Source: an uncultured Dysosmobacter sp.
GTDB lineage: Bacteria; Bacillota; Clostridia; Oscillospirales; Oscillospiraceae
Length of the DNA: 64,000 bases
Direction of reading: 5' to 3'
NCBI RefSeq assembly: GCF_947631635.1
Contig: NZ_CANRMB010000014.1
Coordinates: 1-64,000, forward strand
Part shown: positions 42,051 through 49,030 of the stretch, piece after piece
Layout of the letters: each line of letters starts with the position of its first letter
Numbering within the stretch: position 1 is the first letter of the stretch
Program-made: the position numbers and the translations under genes
Notes under the pieces: generated by a model
Told to the model about the DNA's origin: nothing
Seen by the model: only the letters and a program-made list of their open reading frames with translations
Database searches by the model: none

Positions 42051-42503
42051 TTAAAACGGCAGATCGCCGTCCTCCTCGCCGATCTCGGCAAAGTCATCCG
42101 GCCCTGGATTCACATCCACAGGGCGGCCCGCCGGATGGAAGTTTGGGGCCCTTCCATCCGCCGCCGGCGCCGCACTGGCATCCCGCTTGGAATCGCCAAA
42201 GTAGACATTCGCGGCAATGACCTCTGCACTGCGGCGCTTATTGCCGTCATTGTCGGTCCAGTCGCGGATCTGCAACCGGCCCTCCACCACGGCCATGCGG
42301 CCTTTGGTGAAGTACTTGCTGACAAACTCCGCAGTGCTGCGCCAGGCCACCACATCGATGAAATCCGTCTCCTTCTCGCCGCTTTGAGACTTGAAGTCCC
42401 GGTCCACAGCCAGGGAGAAGGATGTGACAGCAGTTCCGCTCCCGGTGTGGCGCAGTTCTGGGTCACGGGTCAGGCGTCCCATGATGATGATCTTGTTGAG
42501 CAT
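42051..42503 (-). CDS. ssb: Single-stranded DNA-binding protein
   Basis: This 150-aa protein has an OB fold with MLNKIIIMGRLTRDPELRHT at the N-terminus, the FSLAVDR strand and a FIDVVAWRSTAEFVSKYF core, all typical of bacterial SSB. The C-terminal acidic tip ends in GDLPF, which recruits partner proteins. It lies between recombination and initiation genes. The start overlaps the preceding stop by four bases. Confidence 0.95.
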   Translation of the reverse strand: MLNKIIIMGRLTRDPELRHTGSGTAVTSFSLAVDRDFKSQSGEKETDFIDVVAWRSTAEFVSKYFTKGRMAVVEGRLQIRDWTDNDGNKRRSAEVIAANVYFGDSKRDASAAPAADGRAPNFHPAGRPVDVNPGPDDFAEIGEEDGDLPF

Positions 42504-42727
42504 CAGCCCACCGCCCCCAACACGTCCTGGGCCAGCATGAGGAGCGTATCGCCAGTCACGTCAACCTCCTGGCGCGTTCCGTCCTTATATGTAATGGTCA
42601 CTGTTTCGCTGCCGTCCCGATACTCAAAATCCAGGCCGGCAACATCTCCCTCGGTTGCAGCCGCAGTCAGAGGGAGAAGCCTTGCACTAATGAACTTGGC
42701 CTTATCTTCAAATTCGCAAAATCCCAT
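42503..42727 (-). CDS. Small acidic protein upstream of ssb
   Basis: This 74-aa protein (MGFCEFEDKAKFISARLLPL) has AGGAG before its ATG and a beta-rich middle (VTITYKDGTRQEVDVTGDTL). It is coupled to ssb. Function unknown. Confidence 0.5.
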   Translation of the reverse strand: MGFCEFEDKAKFISARLLPLTAAATEGDVAGLDFEYRDGSETVTITYKDGTRQEVDVTGDTLLMLAQDVLGAVG

Positions 42728-42731
42728 GCTT

Positions 42732-43411
42732 TTACTCCTGTTCTTCCGTTATTTCTGCTCTCTCTTGGTGCCCATGCAGATAGGCAAAGCAACTCTTTGG
42801 CCCAGCGTTTGCCATCAAAAAAGCATCTGCCTGCTCTTTGGAAAGGTGTGTCGCCTCTACCCTACCCTCATAGGCCATCTCTCCAGCCGCCAGTTTCTGT
42901 GCCATACGCTCTTTCAGTTCCGTCTCCCTGTAATTCGCCTCAATCAGATAGAGTTCATAAGCAGGGGCGCTCACTCCTTCCAGTGTCCCGGTATCCGTGA
43001 CATACAGCACCCGTTCACCATTTGGCAGTTGGATCTTATAGCCGCAGTTCGGCACATCATGGAAAAGGTCAAAGGCTTCAATGATATAGTCCATTCCGAA
43101 GATGTGGTAGTGCATTTTCCCGCCGGGATGAAATGAATCGATCCGCCTCACATCAACGCCGCACTCCACCAGGGGCAGAACCATCCAAGAACAGCACCCA
43201 AAGCGGAGCATTGGCCGCTCCTGCGCCAGACAGCGAATGGTCGAGCGGTTAAAATGGTCTCCTAACCATGCCTGTGTGTCAAAAGCACCAGATTCAGCTC
43301 CATAAAAATGGGCTGAAGAACCTTAAAGGGAACACCGCAGTCCAGCAGCAGCCGGTGGTCCAGCTGGATTGCGTTTCCTTTGGAACCAGTTGCAATGATA
43401 TTACAGGTCAT
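42732..43411 (-). pseudogene. Frameshifted metallo-beta-lactamase-fold nuclease
   Basis: The frame from ATG 43411 (MTCNIIATGSKGNAIQLDHR) runs to LLTHRHG and then hits TAG at 43262-43264. The continuation GDHFNRSTIRCLAQERPMLR lies in another frame and runs to 42732, ending QERAEITEEQE. The break falls exactly inside the HxHxDH metal-binding motif. Removing a TTAGG (minus strand, near 43260-43264) would restore H-R-H-G-D-H. Intact versions of this family sit beside RecT-type genes as putative exonucleases. Without frameshifting the product is inactive. A sequencing error is the main alternative. Confidence 0.75.
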
Positions 43412-43460
43412 CAGGCATCACCTCCTCAAATCGCCATTGATATCTTTCCATCTCTCACAC

Positions 43461-44423
43461 TCACAGCTCACCGAGTGTCACTTCTCCAGTCTTATCGTCA
43501 ACCTTCATACCATCCGGTACAACATCCCCGGACGCATCCTGCGGCTCAGGCCGAGATGAGCTGTAGCTTTCAGCGTCTTTTGCACTGGGTAACTCGCCCT
43601 TTTGGGCTGCGGCATCGTCTTCCTGCTCCTTTTTATCAGGTGCGGCCAGCGACATGTCAAAATACTGTTCTACAGATGCCGAGCCATCCCGCAGGGTGTT
43701 ATAGACATTCTTCAGCCGCACCACGCTCTGCCGTGAAAATGCCTTCGCCTTGACGCCGATATAGTTCTCCAGCATCTCCCGGGTCACGCCATACTGCTCT
43801 TGAAAGTTCTTGACCAGAGCTCGCACCATGTCTTCCACTGTCATCTTGCTATCGCCAGCCAGTGTTACATTGCACTGCCCGATAGCGGCGTCGGTCACAT
43901 CACCGGGGATCACAGCCAGAATACAGGCACGTTCCCGCCGCGCCGCTTGGTTGGCGATCAGTTCATAAATATCGCGGGGGTCGGTCAGTGCATAGTTGCC
44001 TTTCTTCGTCTCCCGCACATGCGCCACTGTAAAAATCTTGGACTCTCGGAAGTTCGTCTCCAGGTCCCAGCAGTAGGCCATTACTGTGGATTCTGTTGCC
44101 GTCTGCTCCAAAACCTTGAAACCGGCATCCAGATTGCCCCAGCATCTCGCCATAGTGCGGGCCAGATGGATGGAGGGGCCAGTGACCATGCTTCCGCCGC
44201 GGGGATATTCATACATTGCCTTCTCTGCCAGTGTTTTCCGTTGGCACTCTGTCAACACACGATTGTATGCGTCAATGGTATCCCGCGGAAAATTCTTTGC
44301 AATCAGCATGGCCGTGTGGACCTCTTGCGCCTCTCGGCTCATAACCAGCGCCCTTCCAACTCCGCTCATCTGTTTTGACAGTTCGGAAGTTCCGAACTGT
44401 TGGATCAAATTCTTATTTTCCAT
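43461..44423 (-). CDS. Putative phage recombination/annealing protein
   Basis: This is 320 aa from ATG 44423 (MENKNLIQQFGTSELSKQMS); an earlier ATG at 44444 is possible. Conserved-looking stretches are EYPRGGSMVTGPSIHLARTM, YCWDLETN and DPRDIYELIANQAARRERAC, known from phage proteins encoded in the recombinase slot. The C-terminal helix EQYGVTREMLENYIGVKAKA resembles RecT/ERF-type tails. The neighbours DUF1351 and an MBL-fold nuclease strongly suggest a single-strand annealing role. The exact family is not certain. Confidence 0.55.
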   Translation of the reverse strand: MENKNLIQQFGTSELSKQMSGVGRALVMSREAQEVHTAMLIAKNFPRDTIDAYNRVLTECQRKTLAEKAMYEYPRGGSMVTGPSIHLARTMARCWGNLDAGFKVLEQTATESTVMAYCWDLETNFRESKIFTVAHVRETKKGNYALTDPRDIYELIANQAARRERACILAVIPGDVTDAAIGQCNVTLAGDSKMTVEDMVRALVKNFQEQYGVTREMLENYIGVKAKAFSRQSVVRLKNVYNTLRDGSASVEQYFDMSLAAPDKKEQEDDAAAQKGELPSAKDAESYSSSRPEPQDASGDVVPDGMKVDDKTGEVTLGEL

Positions 44424-44440
44424 GACTTTAAATTCCTCCA

Positions 44441-45364
44441 TCATTCATACTTGTACCCATTGGCATCCATCCAGTTCTTCAGGATCAGCAGTCGGGCACG
44501 TGTATCCCGAATCCTGAATCCGACAGTCAGCACATCGTTTGGGTCCTTTTTCGCCTTTCCGTCCGCAGATTGCGGCGGGGCCGCAGATGCAGCAACTGGT
44601 GCAACTACTGGCGCCGAAAAGGCAGACGGCAAAGATTCCAAGGTTTTTTGAGCCGCTTCCTCTTCCATCCGCCGCGCCTCTTCCCGCTGGGCCGCCAGCT
44701 CCTTTTGCCGCTGGATCTCCTTGTGCCGCTCCACCACCGTAGTGATGGCAGCAGACACATGGCATCCATTCTTCTGGTACTCTGCCATGATCTCGCTGGC
44801 GTGCTCCTGCGTCTCGATCATGGCAGCATCGGTCGCCACCCGCTCGATGAATGCCGTGGCATTCTTTTTCAGGGCAGTCAGAGAGGCTGAGAGCGTTACA
44901 GTCAATCCCGCATCCTCCAGACGCAGGAACTCAACATGCCTTGCCGCCGCCAACTCGTCAAAATAGGCCCGCAGGTCATCCGATTTCCGCTTCTTCACAC
45001 CGGCCTCGGTGTCGCCGATCTTTGCTTTCAGATCAGCATCCGCACTGCGGAACTTATCGGTAATGTACTCCTTATAGGCCTTCTCAAACTCGTCGTAAGG
45101 GGCCAAAATGGCCTGTTTAACGGCCTTGCGCCGCTCTTCAAGCCCTGCGAACTGGGCATTCATCGCCGCCCTGGCCTTCTTGACGGCAGTCACCGTCTCC
45201 TCGGTGCAGGCCAGCGATTTCGCCTCCGCGACCTGCCGGTCGATCTCGGGTGCCAGTTCCCGGAGCTTCTGTGTGATAATGGGGAGCTGGACCACCTGGA
45301 TCAGCTGCTGCTCCGTTTCTGGAGCCTGGGCCTTTACGCTCAACGCTGCCTGCGCTTCTTTCAT
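44441..45364 (-). CDS. DUF1351 family protein
   Basis: This is 307 aa from ATG 45364 behind GGGAG. The N-terminal 200 residues (KAQAPETEQQLIQVVQLPII, then YDEFEKAYKEYITDKF) match DUF1351, which regularly accompanies RecT-like genes in Firmicutes phages. A basic coiled coil and an Ala/Pro-rich linker (about 240-270) lead to a short conserved end (TVGFRIRDTRARLLILKNWM). The role is unknown; association with recombination is by context. Confidence 0.8.
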   Translation of the reverse strand: MKEAQAALSVKAQAPETEQQLIQVVQLPIITQKLRELAPEIDRQVAEAKSLACTEETVTAVKKARAAMNAQFAGLEERRKAVKQAILAPYDEFEKAYKEYITDKFRSADADLKAKIGDTEAGVKKRKSDDLRAYFDELAAARHVEFLRLEDAGLTVTLSASLTALKKNATAFIERVATDAAMIETQEHASEIMAEYQKNGCHVSAAITTVVERHKEIQRQKELAAQREEARRMEEEAAQKTLESLPSAFSAPVVAPVAASAAPPQSADGKAKKDPNDVLTVGFRIRDTRARLLILKNWMDANGYKYE

Positions 45365-45365
45365 G

Positions 45366-46022
45366 TCAGATCTCCCTTCCCGCTTCCAGCAAATTATCCA
45401 TGCCGCTAGAGAGCTTTTGATATGTCTCATTTGCCATTAGCAGGTTTACCACGCTGGAAGTCAGTGTCTGCCGCGTCGCTTCATCCAGAAGGTTTTTCAA
45501 GTCCCGGTTGATATCCTTTTTGAGCTTTTCGGAAAATGTCCCGATCTGATTCTTTGCCTCAGTTTCACACATCTTCCTGATACTGTTCCCATCCGCTTTC
45601 TCATGAAGGCTCTTTTGGACGCACTCTGATAAATAGTCGTTCCTCGTGAGAGTCCGATTCGGTTCCAACCAACCACCGCCAATCGTGATCTCACCTGCCA
45701 TAAAAGCAGCGACCTGTTCGATGACGATTTTCTCCATTGCCGCCTTGGTCATTGCCTGGATTTCCTGCTTGTAAGTATCTGTTACGATGCTGTGGATAGA
45801 CTCTTTAATGGTCTCCTCCGCAACTCGTTTGGACGTATTCATCATCGTGCTCCGGAGATATTGAGTCAGACGGACACAATCGATTGAAATATCAAAGCCA
45901 GAAGACTTGGCTGCTTCCATTTCATCCGCGAATGGGCAGCCATCAATCCCTTCATCGTACTCGCAGATAGGTTCCCCTTCGTCATTCCAGCCACAGAAAT
46001 ATCCACATTTCTCACATTTCAT
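45366..46022 (-). CDS. Zinc-finger and helical protein, unknown
   Basis: The N-terminus of this 218-aa protein has MKCEKCGYFCGWNDEGEPIC with further Cys at DGCPF, a metal site. The remaining 180 residues are long helices with conserved Glu/Lys, ending MDNLLEAGREI. It overlaps the upstream gene by ATGA and is followed after one base by the DUF1351 gene. No family is recognised. Confidence 0.5.
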   Translation of the reverse strand: MKCEKCGYFCGWNDEGEPICEYDEGIDGCPFADEMEAAKSSGFDISIDCVRLTQYLRSTMMNTSKRVAEETIKESIHSIVTDTYKQEIQAMTKAAMEKIVIEQVAAFMAGEITIGGGWLEPNRTLTRNDYLSECVQKSLHEKADGNSIRKMCETEAKNQIGTFSEKLKKDINRDLKNLLDEATRQTLTSSVVNLLMANETYQKLSSGMDNLLEAGREI

Positions 46023-46255
46023 TCTGCCTCCACCTTTCTGGTGATGGTTTTCAGCAGCGGCAGCACATGCTCGTCCACCGTGCTCTCCGGCACAGCTACT
46101 GCGCAGACAACGCCCTCACCGTCGCCTTTATATGTAGGTACAATCACCCGGTCGCCGACGGCCAACGGGATATCCGTGTAATAGCTGTACGCTTTCCCCC
46201 GGGGCTGTCCATCCTGCCCGCAATAGCGGATCTCAACAATTTCTTTCTTATCCAT
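46019..46255 (-). CDS. Small beta-barrel-like protein
   Basis: This 78-aa protein begins MDKKEIVEIRYCGQDGQPRG, with VGDRVIVPTYKGDGEGVVCA resembling the N-terminal beta-barrel seen in PriA-type and small phage proteins. GAGGAGG lies upstream. It is the second gene of the leftward early operon. The function is unknown. Confidence 0.55.
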   Translation of the reverse strand: MDKKEIVEIRYCGQDGQPRGKAYSYYTDIPLAVGDRVIVPTYKGDGEGVVCAVAVPESTVDEHVLPLLKTITRKVEAE

Positions 46256-46268
46256 ACATGTAGCCTCC

Positions 46269-46583
46269 TCAAATTGAGATTTTTCTGACGATTGGCCGCC
46301 TGCTTCTGCGCCGTCCAGTGGCCGCTGCCGTTGTCCGGTTCACAAACTTCTTTGGGCGGCGGAACCCTCCGCTCTGTTCAAAAGCCTGCAAAGCCGCCTC
46401 CGACACGCGCCAGCTCCCGCCGATTTTGAATCCGCCCATGCTTCCCTGACTGAGCGCTTCATAAACAAGTCTTGTAGAGACGCGGTAGCGTTCCGCAACC
46501 TCTTCAACAGTAAAATATACGGTCGTGTGGTCTCTCTCACAGCCTCCGGGTGCCACCGGCTCCTGGCTGTTGGGATTCTTCAT
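46269..46583 (-). CDS. Excisionase-type HTH protein
   Basis: This is 104 aa from ATG 46583 behind GGAAGGAG. YFTVEEVAERYRVSTRLVYE, then IGGSWRVSEAALQAFEQ, is the winged helix of MerR/Xis-like excisionase family DNA-binding proteins. It has a basic C-terminal tail. It could direct excision or regulate the early operon. It is divergent from the DUF2513 gene. Confidence 0.75.
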   Translation of the reverse strand: MKNPNSQEPVAPGGCERDHTTVYFTVEEVAERYRVSTRLVYEALSQGSMGGFKIGGSWRVSEAALQAFEQSGGFRRPKKFVNRTTAAATGRRRSRRPIVRKISI

Positions 46584-46663
46584 GTTCTGTCTCCTTCCTG
46601 ATCGTCCCCGCTTGTCCCGCTGATGCCGCCATGGTAAAATAGAGGAGAAAGGGGGTGAATGCA

Positions 46664-47104
46664 TTGCGCCTAAATCCTGATTGTGTGCGAGATGTTCTGC
46701 TGTGTGTTGAAGAGCATACCAGCCTGCGAAAATGCGCTGTCTTTATAGACCTGGACCTGCATAGCCAAACCGCGGATATTCTTGGACTTGATGATCCAGA
46801 GATCCCAAGCTTTCAAAAAGAGCTGATGGAGCAATATGACTGTGACGAACTGATATACCACATCAACTACTGCGCCGAGGCCGAACTTATCAAACTTTCG
46901 GATATGACTGCCGGGGACGCCATTTGGGTCGCCGATCTGACTCCCAAGGGTCATGAATTTTTGGCAAATATCCGAGAGCATAATAACTGGCAAAAAACCA
47001 AGGAAATCTCTTCAAAGGTTGGTTCCGCTGGAATTTCCATGCTCGGAAAGATTGCCGAGGGTGTAGCGTCTGCTTGGATGAAGCAGCAGTTAGGACTTCT
47101 TTGA
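46664..47104 (+). CDS. DUF2513 family protein
   Basis: This is about 146 aa. The TTG at 46664 gives MRLNPDCVRDVLLCVEEHTS, the usual opening of DUF2513, with AAGGGGGTG six bases upstream; a GTG at 46655 is the alternative. The middle IYHINYCAEAELIKLSDMTA and VADLTPKGHEFLANIRE match the family, which occurs in lysogeny regions of Firmicutes prophages. It reads against the flanking leftward genes and overlaps the 3' end of the small membrane gene. Confidence 0.75.
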   Translation: MRLNPDCVRDVLLCVEEHTSLRKCAVFIDLDLHSQTADILGLDDPEIPSFQKELMEQYDCDELIYHINYCAEAELIKLSDMTAGDAIWVADLTPKGHEFLANIREHNNWQKTKEISSKVGSAGISMLGKIAEGVASAWMKQQLGLL

Positions 47105-47305
47105 ACAAAACAGCGTTTTCAAATCTTCTATCTGGTGCGCCGCAGCCTTCCGGGTGAACTTCCGTAGTTCTGCATCTGAAGGCTGTGGCAAATTCTTATC
47201 CATGAGCCACAAAAGTATCGCCTGGATTCCCGTGGACAATGACCACGAATGGATCAGCAGCACAATAACTGCCACGGCAAGCAGTGCAATTATCAGCCCC
47301 ATCAT
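47090..47305 (-). CDS. Small membrane protein next to cro
   Basis: This 71-aa protein has one N-terminal transmembrane helix (residues 3-20, MGLIIALLAVAVIVLLIHSW). The C-terminal part (LPQPSDAELRKFTRKAAAHQ) is basic and cytoplasmic in the likely topology. The start overlaps the stop of the Cro-like gene by four bases. Function unknown. Confidence 0.55.
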   Translation of the reverse strand: MMGLIIALLAVAVIVLLIHSWSLSTGIQAILLWLMDKNLPQPSDAELRKFTRKAAAHQIEDLKTLFCSKKS

Positions 47306-47520
47306 CCAACCGCCTCGCCCTGCAAGTCCAGAATTTCACAGATTGCGCTCACAATTTTGGGGGCATTTCGCTGACCTGTCAGAATTTTAGAGAGATATGC
47401 GTCATCAACGAACAGTCCGGTTTTCTCTGATACCTGGGCCGCCAGCCATGTCTGTGTTCTCGCCGGTGGTCCAAGCAGTTTGGTTTTTACCTCCAAACCA
47501 AATCGTGTATATTCGGCCAT
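47302..47520 (-). CDS. Cro-like HTH protein
   Basis: In this 72-aa protein, residues 24-66 (TWLAAQVSEKTGLFVDDAYL, then SKILTGQRNAPKIVSAICEI) form an XRE-type HTH. It is the first gene behind the leftward promoter at 47634-47662 and opposes the repressor gene at 47721, so it is probably the lytic-side regulator. GAGAGGAGG precedes the ATG. Confidence 0.75.
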   Translation of the reverse strand: MAEYTRFGLEVKTKLLGPPARTQTWLAAQVSEKTGLFVDDAYLSKILTGQRNAPKIVSAICEILDLQGEAVG

Positions 47521-47554
47521 ATCGCCAAAAATCCTCCTCTCTTAAAAGAATCTG

Positions 47555-47583
47555 TTGACAGGTACAAGTCTTTGTACTAATAT
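47555..47583 (+). promoter_or_regulatory. Rightward promoter of the repressor operon
   Basis: TTGACA (47555-47560), a 17-nt spacer and TAATAT (47578-47583) form a near-consensus sigma-A promoter. The palindrome GTACAAGTCTTTGTAC (47562-47577) occupies 16 of the 17 spacer bases, so bound regulator would directly block RNA polymerase. It drives the repressor at 47721 through a leader of about 130 nt. Confidence 0.85.
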
Positions 47584-47677
47584 ATAAGTGCTACCAAATA
47601 TATCGCACTAATTCTTGTACCTATCATGGTTCGATTTTAGTACAAGCACTTGTACAAGTCAAGCCATTTTGTACAAA
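47562..47677. promoter_or_regulatory. Operator cluster of the lysogeny switch
   Basis: Repeats of a TTGTAC/GTACAA unit are GTACAAGTCTTTGTAC at 47562-47577, a half site TTGTAC at 47615-47620, TACAAGCACTTGTA at 47641-47654 and TTTGTACAAA at 47668-47677. Two lie in promoter spacers, one between the promoters and one upstream of the leftward -35. This is a typical multi-operator layout for cooperative repression and autoregulation. Confidence 0.75.
47634..47662 (-). promoter_or_regulatory. Leftward promoter of the cro/early operon
   Basis: On the minus strand TTGACT (47662-47657), a 17-nt spacer and TAAAAT (47639-47634) form a strong promoter. The spacer contains the TACAAGCACTTGTA palindrome. 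It faces the rightward promoter across about 50 bp, so both transcripts overlap at their 5' ends. Confidence 0.85.
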
Positions 47678-47720
47678 TATTAGTGCAATCTGCGTTATGC
47701 ACAAAAATAGGAGTATAAAA

Positions 47721-48371
47721 ATGGATGACTTGTATAATCGTATCCATGCTTTATGCGAAAGCCATGACATTACTATTGGAAAAATGTGCAATAAGCTTTC
47801 GATCAGTCGCGGCAATCTTACCGAGTTGAAAATGGGGCGCATTAAAACGCTGAAAGCAGAAAATCTCACAAAGATCTCTGGATATTTTGGCGTTTCGATT
47901 GACTATCTGCTCCATGGAACTGCACAAAACAGTGAAAAACACCTCGAAAACGGCATCCACATCTGGAAGAATGAATCGCCTGTTGGCGTGGATATCTCTG
48001 TTCTGGACGCACTTCCTCCCGATTCTTATAAAACTCTGTATCAGAGCAAGTCCCTTCTGATTGCCGCAGATAAAAACGCTACTGCAACCGACGCAGACAT
48101 TGCCGAAATCATCCGCACCTATACCAGCCAAGATTCGGCGGAGAAAAACGTTACTCAGGCGCTTTCAGATCGTGAGCAGCGTGATATTGCCCGCCGTGTA
48201 GAAAAGATCATGTCCGATATGGCCGCCGGCGGCGAGTTGATGTTTGATGGAACGCCAATGTCTGATGAAGACATCAGAAATTTGAGAATTGCAATGGATG
48301 CCGGCCTTCGCCTTGTCCGAGAAAAAAATAAGGAAACCTATACGCCCAAGAAATATAAAAAGGAGCAATAA
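47721..48371 (+). CDS. CI-type repressor
   Basis: This is 216 aa from ATG 47721 behind AGGAG. The N-terminal XRE HTH (MDDLYNRIHALCESHDITIG, then MCNKLSISRGNLTELKMGRI) should bind the TTGTAC-type operators. The rest is helical without a LexA-like Ser-Lys protease site. That fits repressors inactivated by an ImmA-type metallopeptidase, here encoded immediately downstream with stop and start codons adjacent. The leader contains operator TTTGTACAAA, suggesting autoregulation. Confidence 0.85.
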   Translation: MDDLYNRIHALCESHDITIGKMCNKLSISRGNLTELKMGRIKTLKAENLTKISGYFGVSIDYLLHGTAQNSEKHLENGIHIWKNESPVGVDISVLDALPPDSYKTLYQSKSLLIAADKNATATDADIAEIIRTYTSQDSAEKNVTQALSDREQRDIARRVEKIMSDMAAGGELMFDGTPMSDEDIRNLRIAMDAGLRLVREKNKETYTPKKYKKEQ

Positions 48372-48833
48372 ATGGACAGTAAGGCCCTGACCTCTCGAAT
48401 TGTCAAAAAATATGAGACACGGGACCCTTTTCGCATTGCGGAGAAACTAGGCATTATTCTGGTATATGCCCCTCTTGGGTCTCTCCGTGGACTGCGCCAG
48501 TATTGTCAGCGCCGAACACTTATCTATATCAACTCCGATTTGGACGAACACCAGCAACGGTTGGTCTGCGCACATGAACTTGGGCATCACTTCATGCATC
48601 GCGGCCTAAACCGGGTATTCATGGATCACGAAACATATATGGTCCCCGGCAGATATGAAAAAGAGGCCCACCAATTTTCGGTAGACCTTCTATACAACGA
48701 CTATGAACTTCAATGCTTTCTGGACAGGCCGCTCCAAGATGCGGCCAACTATATGGGGGTTTCTCTTCGGCTTGCCGAATATCGGATGAAATCTGTTCAG
48801 CCAAGTCTTTTCAATTTAGATATCGCCACTTAA
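48372..48833 (+). CDS. ImmA/IrrE-type metallopeptidase
   Basis: This 153-aa protein has the zinc-binding HExxH motif as HELGHH at residues 68-73, followed by the helix HQFSVDLLYNDYELQCFLD. Members cleave their partner repressor to induce prophage or mobile element excision. The adjacent repressor is the likely substrate. The start follows the repressor stop without a gap, so the two are co-translated. Confidence 0.9.
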   Translation: MDSKALTSRIVKKYETRDPFRIAEKLGIILVYAPLGSLRGLRQYCQRRTLIYINSDLDEHQQRLVCAHELGHHFMHRGLNRVFMDHETYMVPGRYEKEAHQFSVDLLYNDYELQCFLDRPLQDAANYMGVSLRLAEYRMKSVQPSLFNLDIAT

Positions 48834-48871
48834 AAAGCAAAACGGCCCGCCGGATGGCACCCCGGCAGGCC
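48831..48871 (-). terminator. Leftward intrinsic terminator 1 after immA-type gene
   Basis: On the minus strand GGCCUGCCGGGG pairs with a CCGGCGGGCC arm, followed by GUUUUGCUUUUU. The U tract is on the leftward side, so it stops transcription entering the repressor operon from the integrase side. Confidence 0.7.
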
Positions 48872-48888
48872 ATGCACGATCCAATCAA

Positions 48889-48924
48889 TAAAAAAAGCCG
48901 CCCCGGGTGGCACCCCAGAGCGGC
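48889..48924 (-). terminator. Leftward intrinsic terminator 2
   Basis: GCCGC and GCGGC arms with an inner GGGGUGCC/ACCC pairing are followed by seven U on the minus strand. It shares a GGGTGCCA-type loop region with terminator 1 only 40 bp away. No leftward gene is visible before it. Confidence 0.7.
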
Positions 48925-48967
48925 GGCAGAAGTATCCAAAAGACCACACGACCAAATGTAATCAAGG

Positions 48968-49008
48968 GGCTACCATCTGCATTTTTTAGTATACCACAGA
49001 TGGCAGCC
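48968..49008. promoter_or_regulatory. Inverted repeat upstream of the integrase
   Basis: GGCTACCATCTG (48968-48979) and CAGATGGCAGCC (48997-49008) pair at 11 of 12 positions around a 17-nt AT-rich loop containing TAGTATAC. It ends 22 bp before the integrase ATG. It could be a regulator or excisionase binding site, or a transcript hairpin that hides or exposes the integrase ribosome binding site. Confidence 0.5.
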
Positions 49009-49030
49009 TCCCACAAGGAGGAAATTTTAT

